The translations under genes were made by a program, and so were the position numbers. The notes below the pieces were generated by a model. It worked only from the letters and a program-made list of their open reading frames with translations. It ran no database searches and was not told the origin of the DNA. This document shows positions 43,023 through 54,816 of a stretch of DNA of 64,000 bases, piece after piece. The number at the start of each line of letters is the position of its first letter. The stretch's first letter is position 1. Origin of the DNA: Xanthostigma xanthostigma (Eukaryota; Arthropoda; Insecta; Raphidioptera; Raphidiidae); assembly GCA_963575645.1 (NCBI GenBank), contig OY754466.1:46656001-46720000 (forward strand), given 5' to 3'.

Positions 43023-43581
43023 TATTTATATAACATTTTTATTCTGTAGTTTTGTGATTGTTTACTCATATAGGTCAACGTTTTTAGTTAGCGATAAAAT
43101 AAATATTTCTTCACCTACAGAATTTTGAACAGTTTATGTAAATTTACATTTAGATAACGTTCCTTATCTATTATCACTACAATATCAAGAATACTTAACA
43201 CTGGAATTGTATTAAAAATAAGTAGGTGTTTAAAGAAAACTGTTTTTTTAATGTTAAAAATGATATGATAAAAATCTATCTAAACATATAAAAAAAGAAC
43301 ATTGTCGGTTACTTAAAATTTTAAGAACCTGTAAACCGATTTGAAGATTTCTTTCACTGTTTAGACGCCATTTTATTGATTACATAGGCTATATTTTATT
43401 ACACTGCTGCAAAGGGGGATGAGATGTTAGCGAAAATAGGAAGCCGAACTGAGTAACTTATGTTTTGATAATTCTTTTCAGACTAAACTGTCTATTTTTT
43501 TACAATTTTAATAATAGCTAAATTCTCCGGCACAAGCCATTAGCACTAAAAAGTATACAGAAATATTTTGCTTGTTTTGTA
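43023..43581. other. Unassigned AT-rich DNA
   Basis: No recognisable feature. Confidence 0.5.
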
Positions 43582-43798
43582 TTTTTTTTGACGTGATAAC
43601 GTCTTATAAATTGATGAAACACCAGCTGCACGCACGAAAAAGTGTAACGTTCCGCCTGACCCTGTGCGTTCAAGCGAGAGCGCAGTAGGCTTCGGCCCAA
43701 GTTTGACAGCTACTAAAATTTAGGTTATGTATTACGGAATACGTTATCACGTAAAACTATCGTCCGTAAACCGACTTTACAGACAACCAATTTTTTTT
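43582..43798 (-). mobile_element. Interspersed family 'GTCGGTTTACGG', copy d
   Basis: The short form, almost identical to 14902-15125 apart from a missing 'cctaacgtt'. Runs from a T-rich start through GACGTGATAACGTC to ACAGACAACCAATTTT. The frames 43518-43700 and 43727-43960 cross it and are not genes. Confidence 0.85.
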
Positions 43799-44104
43799 AA
43801 TATTAGTTTGGCACGAAAACAATCAAAAGAAACAAATTTCTCACATATCACTGTACCTCTTGTAGTCATTCCAGTATTCAATGTTCATACGTACGGGATC
43901 CCTAACTTTACGTTTTTTCGCTCACAGTTCAACCCCTCTCCCCATTCTGTTTTAGCGTAGATATAGCTTATTTTATTGGGGAAGAGGCTTTTGAACAGTG
44001 AAATTCAAATCTACTTAAACCCTAAGATTGACTGACAGATAACGCACAGTCTAAACCAGTGGGTCTAGAAGCATGAAATTTTGCATAGGAGCTCCTTATA
44101 TATA

Positions 44105-44150
44105 AATACATAAAATTATCGACCAATTTTTTCACACTATATACTGACAA
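44105..44150 (+). repeat. Lone arm of the hammerhead-like inverted-repeat family
   Basis: AAAATTATCGACCAATTTTT then TCACACTATATACTGACAAA matches the left arm of 1243-1405 and 61586-61794. The rest of the element is not found on the other side of the MITE that follows, so this copy is truncated. Confidence 0.65.
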
Positions 44151-44168
44151 AAATTATAATTCCTTATA

Positions 44169-44574
44169 CAGGGTGAAAAGTATAATTATGTCATGCTCTA
44201 GACTCTAGAGGGTGGATAGAGATCGCGGAGACAAGCATTTTTAGTATAAGAACCCATGTCCGGAAATGCACTGTACTCTCCAACAAGATCTGTACTGTAC
44301 CAACCGTTTTTCGCCGTATCGTTCTTTTCAAAGTTGTAATTGTTTAGTTTTGTAGCCTGCCAGTGTACTCTAATGTTTTGTTAACATTTATTACAGTAAA
44401 CTGTACAGACCAAACGTTTCAGAGCCCGTTTTCCATCACCTTTGTCTTCCCGACACCCGGCGCACTAACTCCGTAACGGTGCATTTCCGGACATGGGTTC
44501 TTATACTAAAAATGCTTGTCTCCGCGATCTCTATCCACCCTCTAGAGCATGACATAATTATACTTTTCACCCTA
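44169..44574. mobile_element. Tc1/mariner-like MITE with about 100-bp TIRs
   Basis: TA (44167-44168, 44575-44576) flanks inverted arms running CAGGGTGAAAAGTATAATTA…ACAAGCATTTTTAGTATAAG…CCGGAAATGCAC (left, to about 44272) and their complement (44479-44574). The left arm has a 7-bp duplication (CTCTAGACTCTAGAG). TACAGGGTG-like ends with TA duplication fit Tc1/mariner. The interior is non-coding. Confidence 0.85.
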
Positions 44575-44579
44575 TATAA

Positions 44580-45048
44580 CTAGCAGCCCGGTTCGGCTTC
44601 GCTCGAATTTGTAGATTTCCACCGTTGCAAAGTTGGTCTCCACGAAAAGCCTTTTTATTTTAACGCTGAATATTCACTCAATCCAGTCAACAGGTATCGC
44701 CATCTGTTAGAATCCTCTGGAGCTGAGCACTCCGGCTGCGCCGTCGTGCTCGATACCTTAACCTCAGCAACACGTGGTGGTTATGCTATTGAATTGTAGC
44801 TTATATGAAACGTTGCGCCATCTATTGAATATTCACTCAATTCAGTCAACAGATAATTATGACTGTCAAGGAATAGACAAATAATTTGCAATAAAATAAT
44901 ATTGCGACTATAAATTGAAATGTAAGCTATCCTATCTTTCAAGTTGGGTCGAATTGCACACGGTGTGTAAATCAAATTAAAAATCGGTTCAGTAGTTTAG
45001 GAGTTCATCGCGGACAAACATGTGACACGTAATTTTTATATATAAAGA
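44580..45048 (-). mobile_element. Helentron-like element, minus orientation, copy 2
   Basis: The minus strand starts CATCTTTATATATAAAAATT and ends GAACCGGGCTGCTAG at 44580. 44855-45048 is almost identical to 33210-33411. It contains one GAGCACTCCGGCTGCGCCG… stem-loop (44714-44742). It lies immediately beside the TA-MITE end. The frame 44781-44975 lies within it. Confidence 0.75.
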
Positions 45049-45885
45049 TGTAGGTGAGCACTGAGCACTAAAAAAGCATTTTTGAAAATTCATCTCCTAA
45101 GGCGCGTTTCTGACCCAAAAAAAATCCATGCTGTTCTAGAGTGGTACTGCAATACGGTGGAGCCAAAGGCTTCACTACTGATGTCGCTGTCTTGTTCAAC
45201 TCATTCGCGTGCGGAGCCGAGGGTAGCGGCTAGTCGGTAAATAGATCCCTAATACCCGCGTCAAACCAACAAACTTTTCCGCTTTATGATGTATATTAGT
45301 ACAAAGGTCAACCTGTCTACCGTATTAAACTTAGTTCGCTTGGTGAGTCTGCAGAAGGCGTACATAAAAATCAAATATCAAACACAATATAGTTCTAGAA
45401 ACAGTTCAACGATGATGACATTTTATAAATAGACTAGCCACTTGGACTTGCATTTTACAAGCAGCCGTTATTTTTATGCGATTGTTAATTGCTTCGTTAT
45501 TTTAACAATGAAATAATTATGATTTTAAATTTTAAACATGTGAGAATCCTCCTTCTTATTGGGCGTCTCTTATAATCAAGCATTGCCGAACGCTTTTCAA
45601 AAAATCAAGAAGTTCTAACAAACATTGACATGTACACTAGTGACATCGGACGGTTTTTTTAAGTTGATATAACCGTGGTTCTTGTCTTCGCTTTATAATA
45701 GAAATATGACAGCCATAAAAGACTGTAAGGAAAGATCACCTGATCTTGTTCAAAATAATTTTCGTTGAAAGTGTTCCTCTTTTGATTTTTTTCAGATTTT
45801 TTGATCACATGATTTAAAATCTTTTATTTGGCTTGACTCAGTATATTTATTTGTTTCTTTGTTTCAAATCTTGGGATAGCTTTTT
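45049..45885. other. Unassigned stretch
   Basis: No recognisable gene. 45130-45240 is slightly G/C-richer with no coding signal. Confidence 0.45.
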
Positions 45886-45985
45886 CAACTACTTCCCGTT
45901 ATCCGTTTGAGTTGAAATTTTGCGCACGTATGTAGTTCCGATGACTATACAATACTATAATAACTAACTGACCGTTCTTTGGTCA
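45886..45985 (+). repeat. Fragment of the 1-kb foldback unit
   Basis: ACTACTTCCCGTTATCCG…CACGTATGTAGTTCCGATGA…ATAACTAACTGACCG matches one tandem unit from the arms at 15540-16605. Confidence 0.75.
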
Positions 45986-46537
45986 GTAAATATAAAAAAA
46001 GTTTTACCGATTGTAAAGGGTTGTGGAAAGCTATCCCTAATTTGAATACTTAATTAAATGGTGATTTACATAAGACACCGATCTAAATATGGCGGAGTTA
46101 TATAAGGCTGTGACATACAGACGGACAGATGAGACGAGATTATTTGGCTATGGGATCCTAAAAAGTGGCCATCTTGCTGAATTTCAGTAAAGAAGTCAAT
46201 TCGTTTGAATCTAGTTTGTCACTATAAATCTTCATGTAGAATTATATCGTGTTGATGACCACCATCATGATTGTTTTTAATGCATGAATCTCATAAAACT
46301 ATTAGTTCAATTGCGAATAAATAATAGTACCATTTAAACAAGCGTAAATAAATATCTTTGTCAAGTACCAATTGCAACACTAGTTTTTATTAGTTTCATT
46401 TTAACTATCGGAGCCGTTCTATAGACGAAGTGGAAACAAAATGCTTGACCTTTTAGAAATAGACCAATATTTTTAAGACCACCAACTGGTAGAATTAATT
46501 AAACTGCATGTCTTTTTCAACAACTGTGATTAGCTAT

Positions 46538-46650
46538 TTGGGAAAATCCGAGAGAACTTAATAAACCTGGAATTATCAGGGAATTAAATTCAACCTGAAA
46601 ATATCAGGGCATTTTACAAAGTATCAGGGAAAAATAGCATTTTGGAATTT
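46538..46650 (+). repeat. Cluster of CCTGGAATTATCAGGGAA-like motifs
   Basis: Three or four spaced copies of (G)AA(T/A)TATCAGGGAA/CA (46570-46640). Closely spaced motifs of this kind are typical of subterminal transposase-binding repeats of hAT-like elements, but neither end could be fixed. A CCTGGTATATTTTCTGGG phrase near 49960 may be related. Confidence 0.4.
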
Positions 46651-47130
46651 AAAATTTCTAGTTTTGAAAATTTTTTGTTGTTTTAAAACTGCCTTCAGAC
46701 TCGAAAAAAAGTTTTTACCTGGTCATTGAACCTGGTATTCAAGCTTCAGTTTGGTATTTTTCGTTTGCTATGCGACTACTTATCGCTGAAATATCGGCAA
46801 ATAAGTAAAAAGTAACCTTTGGTTTTTCGATATCTGTAAATAATGATCGTATACAGTAAAAGGAAGCTTTACTGTGCCATCATTAGTTTAAGAGTAAGTT
46901 TTTTATGCGTAAAAAATTTGAGAAAATTGTTTTGATGCTCAATTTCGATTTGAAAAAGTACAAAAAAAAATGACGAATCAAAAATATGGAAACATGTTTC
47001 TCCGTCTTGCTATCATACAGATGAATATCCAAAAATCACATAAAATAGGGGATAAAATTACGTAGAGATGTTCTGTTCCTATTACCTATATTAATGTACC
47101 TATATTGATTTTATTTTGTCCCGTTAATGA

Positions 47131-47656
47131 AAGGACCCCGCACAAACCTTATGGGATTTGGTTCTGGGTTAAATTGATCGAATATGGCTTTATTTTATAG
47201 TTTAAAGATCACTAAGAAAAAGTGTCCATCGGCGCATAGCCTAATATACAATAAATTTTTAACTTCTGATATGCTTAGCGAGATTTTAGATATAGGGATA
47301 TCCATTGAATTCACAATCTTAAAAAAACCTAAGCTCTAGAAATATGTTTTCGAGTGCGCTGAATCCGAATATGACATTATTTTATACAGGGTGACACCTT
47401 CCAACATTACCTAGTTTTCGACTATTTTTCTATTTCTAAAAAAAAGCACAAAAGTTGAACATGGAACATATTTGTAAATTCAAAGGATATCCCTATATCT
47501 AAAATCTCGCTAAACATATACGTAGCTAGAAATCTATTGTTTTTTAGACTATGCGCCCATGAACACTTTTTCTGAGTGACCTTTGAACTATAAAATAAAA
47601 CCATTTTCGATCAATTTAACCGAGAACCTAATCTCATAAGATTTGTGCAGGGTTCT
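47131..47656. mobile_element. Long-TIR snap-back element, copy 1
   Basis: AAAGGACCCCGCACAAACCT…TTGATCGAA (left) faces its imperfect complement ending …TGTGCAGGGTTCTTT (right). The arms are about 200 bp. The middle carries ACAGGGTGACACCTTCCAAC in this orientation. Copy 2 (55554-56049) carries it inverted. No coding content. TSD not clear. Confidence 0.8.
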
Positions 47657-47949
47657 TTACTGTATTCTGAAATATGATCAATATTAGAATTAATAGCGCC
47701 TTTAAATTTTTGTTTCACTTCAATATACATGTTCCTACATTTTATAGTCGAAGTTCTAATATTTTCAATATCCCACGGAGTCGAACCGTTCATCGCGCTT
47801 CTTCTCCCATATATGGTACCTATATTAATGCTATATAACAGCTTGTCTTCAAAATTAGACATTTTTAAAATAAGTAAAACAACGTTTAAAAAATCATGCT
47901 TTAACTTACTATCCGGTGAGTAAATGGCCAAATATCGGTAATAAAACAT
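47611..47949 (-). other. Open frame of 112 codons, not recognised
   Basis: The last 19 residues come from the TIR of the preceding snap-back element. The upstream 93 codons (SINIGTIYGRRSAMNG, STPWDIENIRTSTIKCRNM) are free of stops and of balanced composition, not low-complexity, so it may be a decayed mobile-element exon. No family recognised and no second copy in the window. Confidence 0.25.
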
Positions 47950-47989
47950 TGTCGTCTGTTGGTTTGTACTGGTTAAAATGCATTTTGTT

Positions 47990-48080
47990 TTTTGTTTACT
48001 TGTTACGTAAAATGTAATTTCAAGTCTAATTGGGGTTTATACCCTGTCGTTGAATTAAATAAATAAATAAATATATAATG
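47990..48080 (+). repeat. Possible LINE 3' tail
   Basis: TTGGGGTTTATACCCTGTCG then TTGAATTAAATAAATAAATA. Ending in an AAAT-repeat tail is common for insect non-LTR elements. Inferred only from the tail. Confidence 0.35.
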
Positions 48081-48380
48081 CAATGTTAATTTTAAAAATG
48101 GCAAAAAATTCAACAGCATCATTTAATTAAAATATATAATATTATATTATATTGCAGACAACTCACAACGATGCTATTTTTTAATTTAATTTTTAATGTA
48201 CGATGAAATTAATCAAGAGAACTTCAAACAGAAACCTTACAGATTTTTGCAACTGAACCATGTTCTAATAAACTTCAGTTTTCATAACTTCTACATTTTA
48301 CTATGGCTGGTTACAAACGGCATGGACAACGTTATAGTTTAAGAGCTAACAAGCATTTTTGGTTAGGTGAGTGCGAGTAA

Positions 48381-48503
48381 GACGCTACGGATAGATTGAA
48401 TTGTGAGACAGAGACCGTATACTGGCGTATATCGCACCGCATTACACTTCAACTCAGCCCATATACGATCTCTCTCACGCTTCAATCTATATCTGTGGCG
48501 TAT
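48381..48503. repeat. Snap-back hairpin
   Basis: GACGCTACGGATAGATTGAA…GAGACCGTATA faces ATACGATCTCTCTCACGC…TCTGTGGCGTATA. Arms of about 42 bp with several mismatches around a 35-bp loop. Probably a small MITE. Confidence 0.75.
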
Positions 48504-48963
48504 ATAATAGACAGTTTTGTAACTGCCTGGTAGATATTTAGACCCGACTAAATGATCTGGCTGATTTATTTTTTATTTTGTTAAATATGAGAGTATTAAA
48601 ATTTCAATATACTTCAAAATTTTTTTTTGAAAATACAGTTTTGAAAAATTTTAAAAAAATACGAGAGTGCTTTAGACCACACGACTGAAGTAAAACTTCT
48701 TCCTGCCATAATTTGTTATTATTCTCCAGAAAATTCACAAAATATGAACTTTAAAATGAATTTTCAATTTTATTCATTTTAAACGTAGAATATTTAATCT
48801 ATTGAACAAAATATATATTTATAAAACTGTTCAAGAACGAAATGAACAGTCTTATGTAAGAAGAAAGAAATATAAACATTAAGATAATGAAAACAAAAGT
48901 AATACATTGCAATTACTTAGCTCTCGTTGGGTTTTGAGCGTAAATATTTATGAAATATTTAAA
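48504..48963. other. Unassigned AT-rich DNA
   Basis: No feature recognised. Confidence 0.5.
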
Positions 48964-49110
48964 ATTGTCGACCAATTTTTCTCACACCAATATATTGACA
49001 AAAAATAAAAAAATAACAAATCAATATAATATAAGATGACGTTTTGATCCGGATTTGGATCTTCTTCAGAAAAATCTAAAAAATATAAAAATTATTAGTA
49101 TTAGACTGTT
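48964..49110 (-). mobile_element. Hammerhead-like inverted-repeat family, copy 3 (one arm)
   Basis: The arm AAAATTGTCGACCAATTTTT (48962 on) is followed by a minus-strand hammerhead-like motif (49038-49069) whose 5-bp stem GATCC/GGATC is perfect, though GAAA has become AAAA. 49070-49110 is homologous to the reverse complement of 61635-61690. The second arm is missing. Confidence 0.7.
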
Positions 49111-49990
49111 ATTTAATATTTAATATATTTTATGAAATATTATTTAGCTCTGCAAGTTAAGTAGGTTTACAAAACTTTTTTCTGTCACCCGATAGCGCCA
49201 CTGGCAAGTAAAGTATGTGTCATTCTATTGTTAGTACTGCTTATATTTTCGGCTACCTGATGGCGCCACTAGTCAGTGAAGTATTTGTCATCTTTTTTCT
49301 ATCTTCACTAACTTATATCTCCCTCTCAGCTATCGTTCGCCTCGCTCGATCACACTTCCGTAAATTTCTTGTCACGCATTTAGATACCAGCTTACTCCCC
49401 AAGTCAAGCGTGCGTAAAGAAGTTTTACTTAAAAAATTCACGGATTGGTTGATTTTGCGACGTTTCGACTTTTTTATTGAGTCTTCATCAGGCATCTACA
49501 TCACCAAAAAATTTTTATTTTCCCCCATATTTTTTGCTTAGAAATTACACATTTGGTCCTGGCTGTGTGTATTCTAATAGCTTTGATTTTATAGCAGTCA
49601 TCATTATGACATAAACATATTATGAAGCGTCATTTTTTGCCGAACTGTGTACACGACATTGTCATTAATAAAAGTTGCAATCTAAAAATAAGTGTATAGC
49701 CTAAATGGACGCTGTTAGATCAAGATGCTCTGAAATTGCTTATACAAAGCGGATTTATTGTATAAACACCAGACACATGAAATAAGGTCATTTGGGGACA
49801 CCCACACGTCTGGATTGGATCAACAGTAAATTTATTTCAGACATTCAAAACACTTTTGTGGACTGTTGCACCGGCAACTTATCGCGATATAAATCTCAAG
49901 CTTGGAAAGGCGTTAGACTTGTAAATGGAGCGTCCTGGTATAAATTTTCAAAATAGTTAAACCTGGTATATTTTCTGGGATCCAGTTCAA
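49111..49990. other. Unassigned; 108-codon frame of no known family
   Basis: A plus-strand frame at 49215-49541 (MCHSIVSTAYIFGYLMAPLV… then basic) is moderately long. The repeated phrase 'gatagcgccactggcaagtaaagtatgtgtcat' / 'gatggcgccactagtcagtgaagtatttgtcat' (49191, 49259) shows its start spans a 68-bp tandem duplication. I cannot support a gene. Confidence 0.35.
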
Positions 49991-49992
49991 TA

Positions 49993-50397
49993 ACTCGATG
50001 TACCCAAATTTTGATTTTTTTTGTCATAGAAAACGCCAAATTTCCAAAAACCAAAAAAAAAACTGCGGATTATTCACCTCAAAAATACGTAAAAACTTTT
50101 CGTCTGTTATTTTTTGAATCTAACCAATCAGAAATCACATTATACACATCATAACATCTGTGTGGAGAATTACTGCATTACTATCCCACTTTGTATACCC
50201 GACCTCGTAATTGCTTTTAGACGCCCTTCCCTTTTCACTTCGCAAAAAAAAACGTCATCGCATCGACACGACTCCGTAATTGTTTTTTTGTAGAACTCCT
50301 CCCAGACGCCTTTCCCTTTTCCCGCAAAAACTGTTATACATATATGTTATATAAAATAATAATTGTGTATTTCCAATGGAAATTTTGCACATCGAGT
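49993..50397. mobile_element. TA-flanked MITE with short TIR
   Basis: ACTCGATGTACCCAAATTTT (49993) faces AAATTTTGCACATCGAGT (to 50397), with TA at 49991-49992 and 50398-50399. A 405-bp interior without coding sequence. The TIR is short (about 20 bp), so support is moderate. Confidence 0.6.
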
Positions 50398-50399
50398 TA

Positions 50400-50997
50400 T
50401 CGTACTCTAACCTATTTTCTATTTTTTATTGTGTAGTGTAATACAGGAAAAGTGTAAAAACGTCGCCATTTAATTTCCCTACGGTGAAAAATTTTATTAT
50501 CTTGGATTTGCATATGAAATTATTTAGAAATTGTCAAAAAGATTTGAATATAAAACACAAAAAATCGTTTCAGGTTATTTTAAAAATTATTTACACAAAT
50601 GAAAGCCTTTAAATTTAAGCTGTGATCTGATAGAAAAATCTTTTTATATAACAAAGGGGTTCAAGGTTAGAGAGTCAAAACTTTTTTGTGTCAATATGAA
50701 AAGAAAGCGATACATGACATAATATAGAAAATGTTTCTTTTTTCAAATACACAAGAAGCAAAATAGACATCCATTTTTCTTCTGATTCCTCATGGCTATT
50801 GACTTATTGTAAATATTTAAATTTTATTTAATATGTTTTGAGAATCACGTATTCTATATGTCCAATATAATGTTTTCATATGGAAATATCTAACAGGACC
50901 GGCTTTGAATGGGTCGACGCGAAGAGAATATTTTACTTAAATAATTGTGTCTTGTATATTGTCTAGTCCATAATTAATAATGTTAGCTGTCTCTTTT
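50400..50997. other. Unassigned AT-rich DNA
   Basis: No feature recognised. Confidence 0.5.
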
Positions 50998-51360
50998 TAC
51001 ACGCTTTATATTAGTTGCACTTGTAAGTTTGTATGTATGTATGTTTGTTTGTAACCTCGTTTGGACTACAGCAAGTGGTTTATTACTGTTAGTATGTTAT
51101 GCCACTACTGTAAGAGCAATCGTTGAAAAAAGCGTGGGGCGCTTTGTTCCACATTTTCGTACATCGAGCGCCCCACGCTTTTTTCACAATAATACTAGTA
51201 TTTTTTATTCATTATTGTTTTAAGCTTATTTAAAAAAATTTTTTTTACTTTTTAGTTCGATATAAAGCGTGTTTTTTAGTATTTTTTAAACTATATTTAT
51301 TTTTCACTTTTTAGTTTGATATAAAGCGTGTTTTTTAGTTTTTTTAAAACTATATTTTTA
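50998..51360. mobile_element. Foldback element with ACACGCTTTATAT ends, copy 2
   Basis: ACACGCTTTATATTAG at 51000, GGACTACAGCAAGTGG, then the same G/C stem-loop as copy 1 (51128-51181). The left arm of the AT hairpin is missing; the right arm's terminal ~60 bp (TTTTTAGTTCGATATAAAGC…) is duplicated in tandem (51238-51298, 51299-51357). There is no tRNA-like part. The frame 51029-51223 is chance. Confidence 0.8.
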
Positions 51361-51679
51361 CATTATAATTTAAATAAAACTTTAATTTTTATTTATTGGT
51401 TAGCATAAGTTAGGCCAAACGTTACAATCTCATCATGTCGCTTTTTCGATTCATCGCCACACGAACTTATATAGAAGTTTTGCTTAAAAAAATTTCAACC
51501 CTTAAAAAATAGGTAAAAATCAGTGCCTGTACTCACGCACGTACTTATGTCCTTGGGGTTATGTCGGTTGGTTCTTCGAGTTGGCCATCATCAGATATTG
51601 TGATATGCTTTATATACATGTGTGGTTGTACGTCTGATCTGTCTGACAATCCATTTAAATAAAACCAGGACGACAGTGT

Positions 51680-51750
51680 TGTGTAAATGGTCAGCGCGCT
51701 GCAGGCGTTTGGATCAGACTGTCGCGGGTTCGAATGCCACCTCTGCGCAT
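51680..51750 (+). ncRNA. Second tRNA-like sequence (SINE-like)
   Basis: ATGGTCAGCGCGCTGCAGGC (box A-like) and CGCGGGTTCGAATGCCAC (box B) are 25 bp apart, with a CTCTGCGCAT 3' side. It resembles an Ile/Val-type tRNA core or tRNA-derived SINE head. A complete acceptor stem was not established. The minus frame 51691-51876 is a shadow. Confidence 0.5.
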
Positions 51751-52325
51751 GGATATTTTGTGATGTCGAGAAAACCTATTTTTGATAATATTGTCTAATT
51801 TCGCGTTTCTAGGGGAAAAGTAAGGTGAATACAATGAGACACCTCCGATGTACACCCTGCGACTTCTGACCCACAAATAGCGTGCTTTTTAGATCGGCTT
51901 TGAGCTGCATTTACCGTCAGCACATTAGTACCACTAAGCATCTATTATTGTCGTTCACTGAATCTATTTCATTCAGTCAACACCTTTGACAGCTTTGACT
52001 CGGCGGTACGTATGTCGAACACACAGCTTATGGCAGTAGTGACTAGTGTTACAGTGTATCTTGTAGTTTGTTGCCAACAATGTGTGAAAAAAGTTAATAA
52101 TTGAAACATCATAAACTTGGATGTGATATCATTTAATTACGCTTCCCCCCAAACCTACAGTCCATGTTAAGAGGTACGTCCGGTTGACTTTGCAAAACAC
52201 CCGTTTAAAATTTTCATGCGCCGCCACTGTATATATTTAAACATATACAATTGAATATACCTTTAAAAAAATAAAAACCGACAGATTCTTTAGAGTGCAC
52301 AAACGTGTTTTGCATTATAGTTTCA

Positions 52326-52920
52326 CTAGAGTGACCTGTGCGAATTATTCGCACTAAATAAGTATAATAATTATCACTTTACAAAATTATTTTTTAAATG
52401 TGATTGCAGCTATTCAATTCGTTTCTAATTTTGCACACTGCTTATAACGTTCTTCTTTTTGTTGTATTACAATATGAAGCTCAAATGACAGATCGAAGAA
52501 ATATTTTACTGAAATTGTCATATAGAGGCGCAAGTAGCAAAAGCGTTGAGCTTAGCCGTCAGATGGCATCATGCAGCATTGCTGTGACGTTGTTCAGCGT
52601 TGCTCGCTGTTTCAAAATTAAAGCCGTCAGATGGCAGTATGCAGTATTGTGTCTGTTGTATTACAATATGAAGGTCAGATGACAGATCGAGGTGTTGACG
52701 TTGTTTCAAAATTAAAGCCGTCAGATGACAGACGTTGTTCAGCGTTGCTGTATTTTAAATAATTTACAAAAACAAAAGCAATAATAAATTTTTTAGGTGT
52801 CGATGTCAGTAGAGCAAGCAATTATCTGTAAAATGATATATAATTTATGTGGAGAAATTGTGTGGTTTTTTCTAAAAAGGGAGGCAAACATCTTAAACCT
52901 AAGCGCATTAATATATATGA
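52326..52920 (-). mobile_element. Non-autonomous Helitron, copy B (uninterrupted)
   Basis: Minus orientation: 5' TC end at 52920 (after A), 3' CTAG at 52326, and hairpin GTGCGAATTATTCGCAC at 52338-52354. Shows one TTA where copy A has the PIF/Harbinger insertion, so it is the reference empty site. The frame 52404-52682 resembles that of copy A only through repeat identity. Confidence 0.88.
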
Positions 52921-54274
52921 TATTTTAATATGCACATGCTGAACAGTTGACAATTAAAATTAAATTTTAAGCAAAATGGCGTCTTATTTTCCGGAAGCAA
53001 CCGTGCAATCGCTTTAAAAACGAAAATTGTATTAATTGTTCTGTTTTTATTAAACGTAACTACTCATGCTGTTCAATGTTTGCGTTGAATACGATAACGA
53101 TGAAATAGATATTTATATCTTTCTGTACTTGTCAATTTATAACATTTTTGTGTGTTTCACTTCTGCAGTGTGTAGTGTAAACAACATTTTACGGCATTTA
53201 TTATTGCCAGACGTATAGAGATTTTGTGGGGAAAAATTCACTTCTGTAGTGTACTGTGTCAATTATACGGCCTTGATTTTACTATGTAACCTTCGAAGAA
53301 ATTTCGCTTCTTCCGAGGTTGCGTACAACTTTTTTGGGGGATCAACTAAAACTAGGGTATGACTCAAATGTTACAATTTAAAAGGTTTTTTCCTGTTAGG
53401 TACATATTGTATAAAAAATCTAGGTAATTATTTTATTACTATAGGTTTTTAAGTTTGATTTATTTACAGGAAGTAATAATTTTGTGTTTTTTTATTAATT
53501 ATACGAATCTATTTTAATTTTATTAAAGGTTTGTTTTTAAATATTTTTTATAAATAAATTCAACCTTTATAATATATAACTATGTCGCTTACGGAAAAGA
53601 AAAATTAATTTATTTATGCTAATAATTAAAAAATAATCTCTTGAGGCGCATTCGCCAAGACATAAATTACCATGGATCTTCCGAAAGGTATAATTTTCTG
53701 GTTGATGTGTGCATTAGCCATCAACTAATCCCTAATCCAAATACTGTAATCTTGCTCGTAATTTGTAGGTATGAATGAATTGATATTTTATATATTGCGA
53801 TTGAAGAAAGGTATAACGTGTTCTTTTGTTTGCACTGAGCAAGTATGAAAAAATATAACTTGCCATAGTCGTCGCCATCAGCATATACCATCTTCACGAT
53901 CTTCAACTTTTTCATCATAGCTTCCATCAGCCCACTACCATATTAAGTAGTATAACTGCGTCCGTATTTTGTTTATTCAAATATTGTATTCTACAGTATG
54001 TAAACGCGTAAGGTGCACATAGGGAAATTAGCATTGGGAAAAAATACTTGGATCAGAGTTAGTCATGACTGCATTAATTGTTTAATTTCTATTTTATTTT
54101 GATTTATTTTTATTTTACTTGGCTTTTTTAATAATAAAAAGCTCTTATAAATCATTATTTAAATTTTTTTGTACAAAAATAAAACAAAAAGACAACTCCA
54201 TCTGTTTGGAAACATTTCATTCAAAAATTGTCTGACTGGTATAACGTGTTCTAAAACCATATATTTAATACCCT
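52921..54274. other. Unassigned AT-rich DNA
   Basis: No gene recognised. A very short plus-strand start (MASYFPEATVQSL, from 52976) ends at once. The frame 53721-53927 lacks motifs. Confidence 0.45.
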
Positions 54275-54460
54275 CTATATTGCTTGCAAAAATCGGGAGA
54301 AAGACTTAAACACTACGGTGCAGACAGTCTCACAGTGTTTTTCAACACATTCACCGTCATCTTCATCGTTACACACCGGAAGCGCATCACGCTTACCAAA
54401 CTTACGTACTTCTGCCATCATAATGGCCAATACTTTTGACAGTTTATGCGCCGCTATCAT
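54275..54460 (-). other. Small acidic open frame, possible exon remnant
   Basis: 61 codons: MIAAHKLSKVLAIMMAEVRK, then acidic VCNDEDDGECVEKHCETV. A GTACGTAAG donor-like sequence lies at codons 18-20, so a first exon encoding only the N-terminus is conceivable. No family recognised; possibly chance. Confidence 0.2.
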
Positions 54461-54816
54461 TTTGAGGCGCCTCGCGCCGACATTGTTTATTCCATTAATT
54501 TGTAGTTTTTTCTACTGCATAAAAACACTGATTTAAATAACTTGTATATAACTTTTGTAATTATTTATACAAAACACGTACAGAATTCTGTTTATTGCTA
54601 TTGAACTTGTACTAGGCGATCAAAAGGTTCTTTTATTATTAGTAGTATACAAGAATGCTGTTTTATCTTTATTCTGTTCTATTAATACCATAAACGGGTA
54701 TATTTTAATTACAAATAAATTCCATTTTTTTTATCGCCGCCAATTTAACAAAACTACATATTACATAGATATTAAATTGGCGCCGATTTCAAAACTTTAT
54801 TATTTTACTCTTGTAA

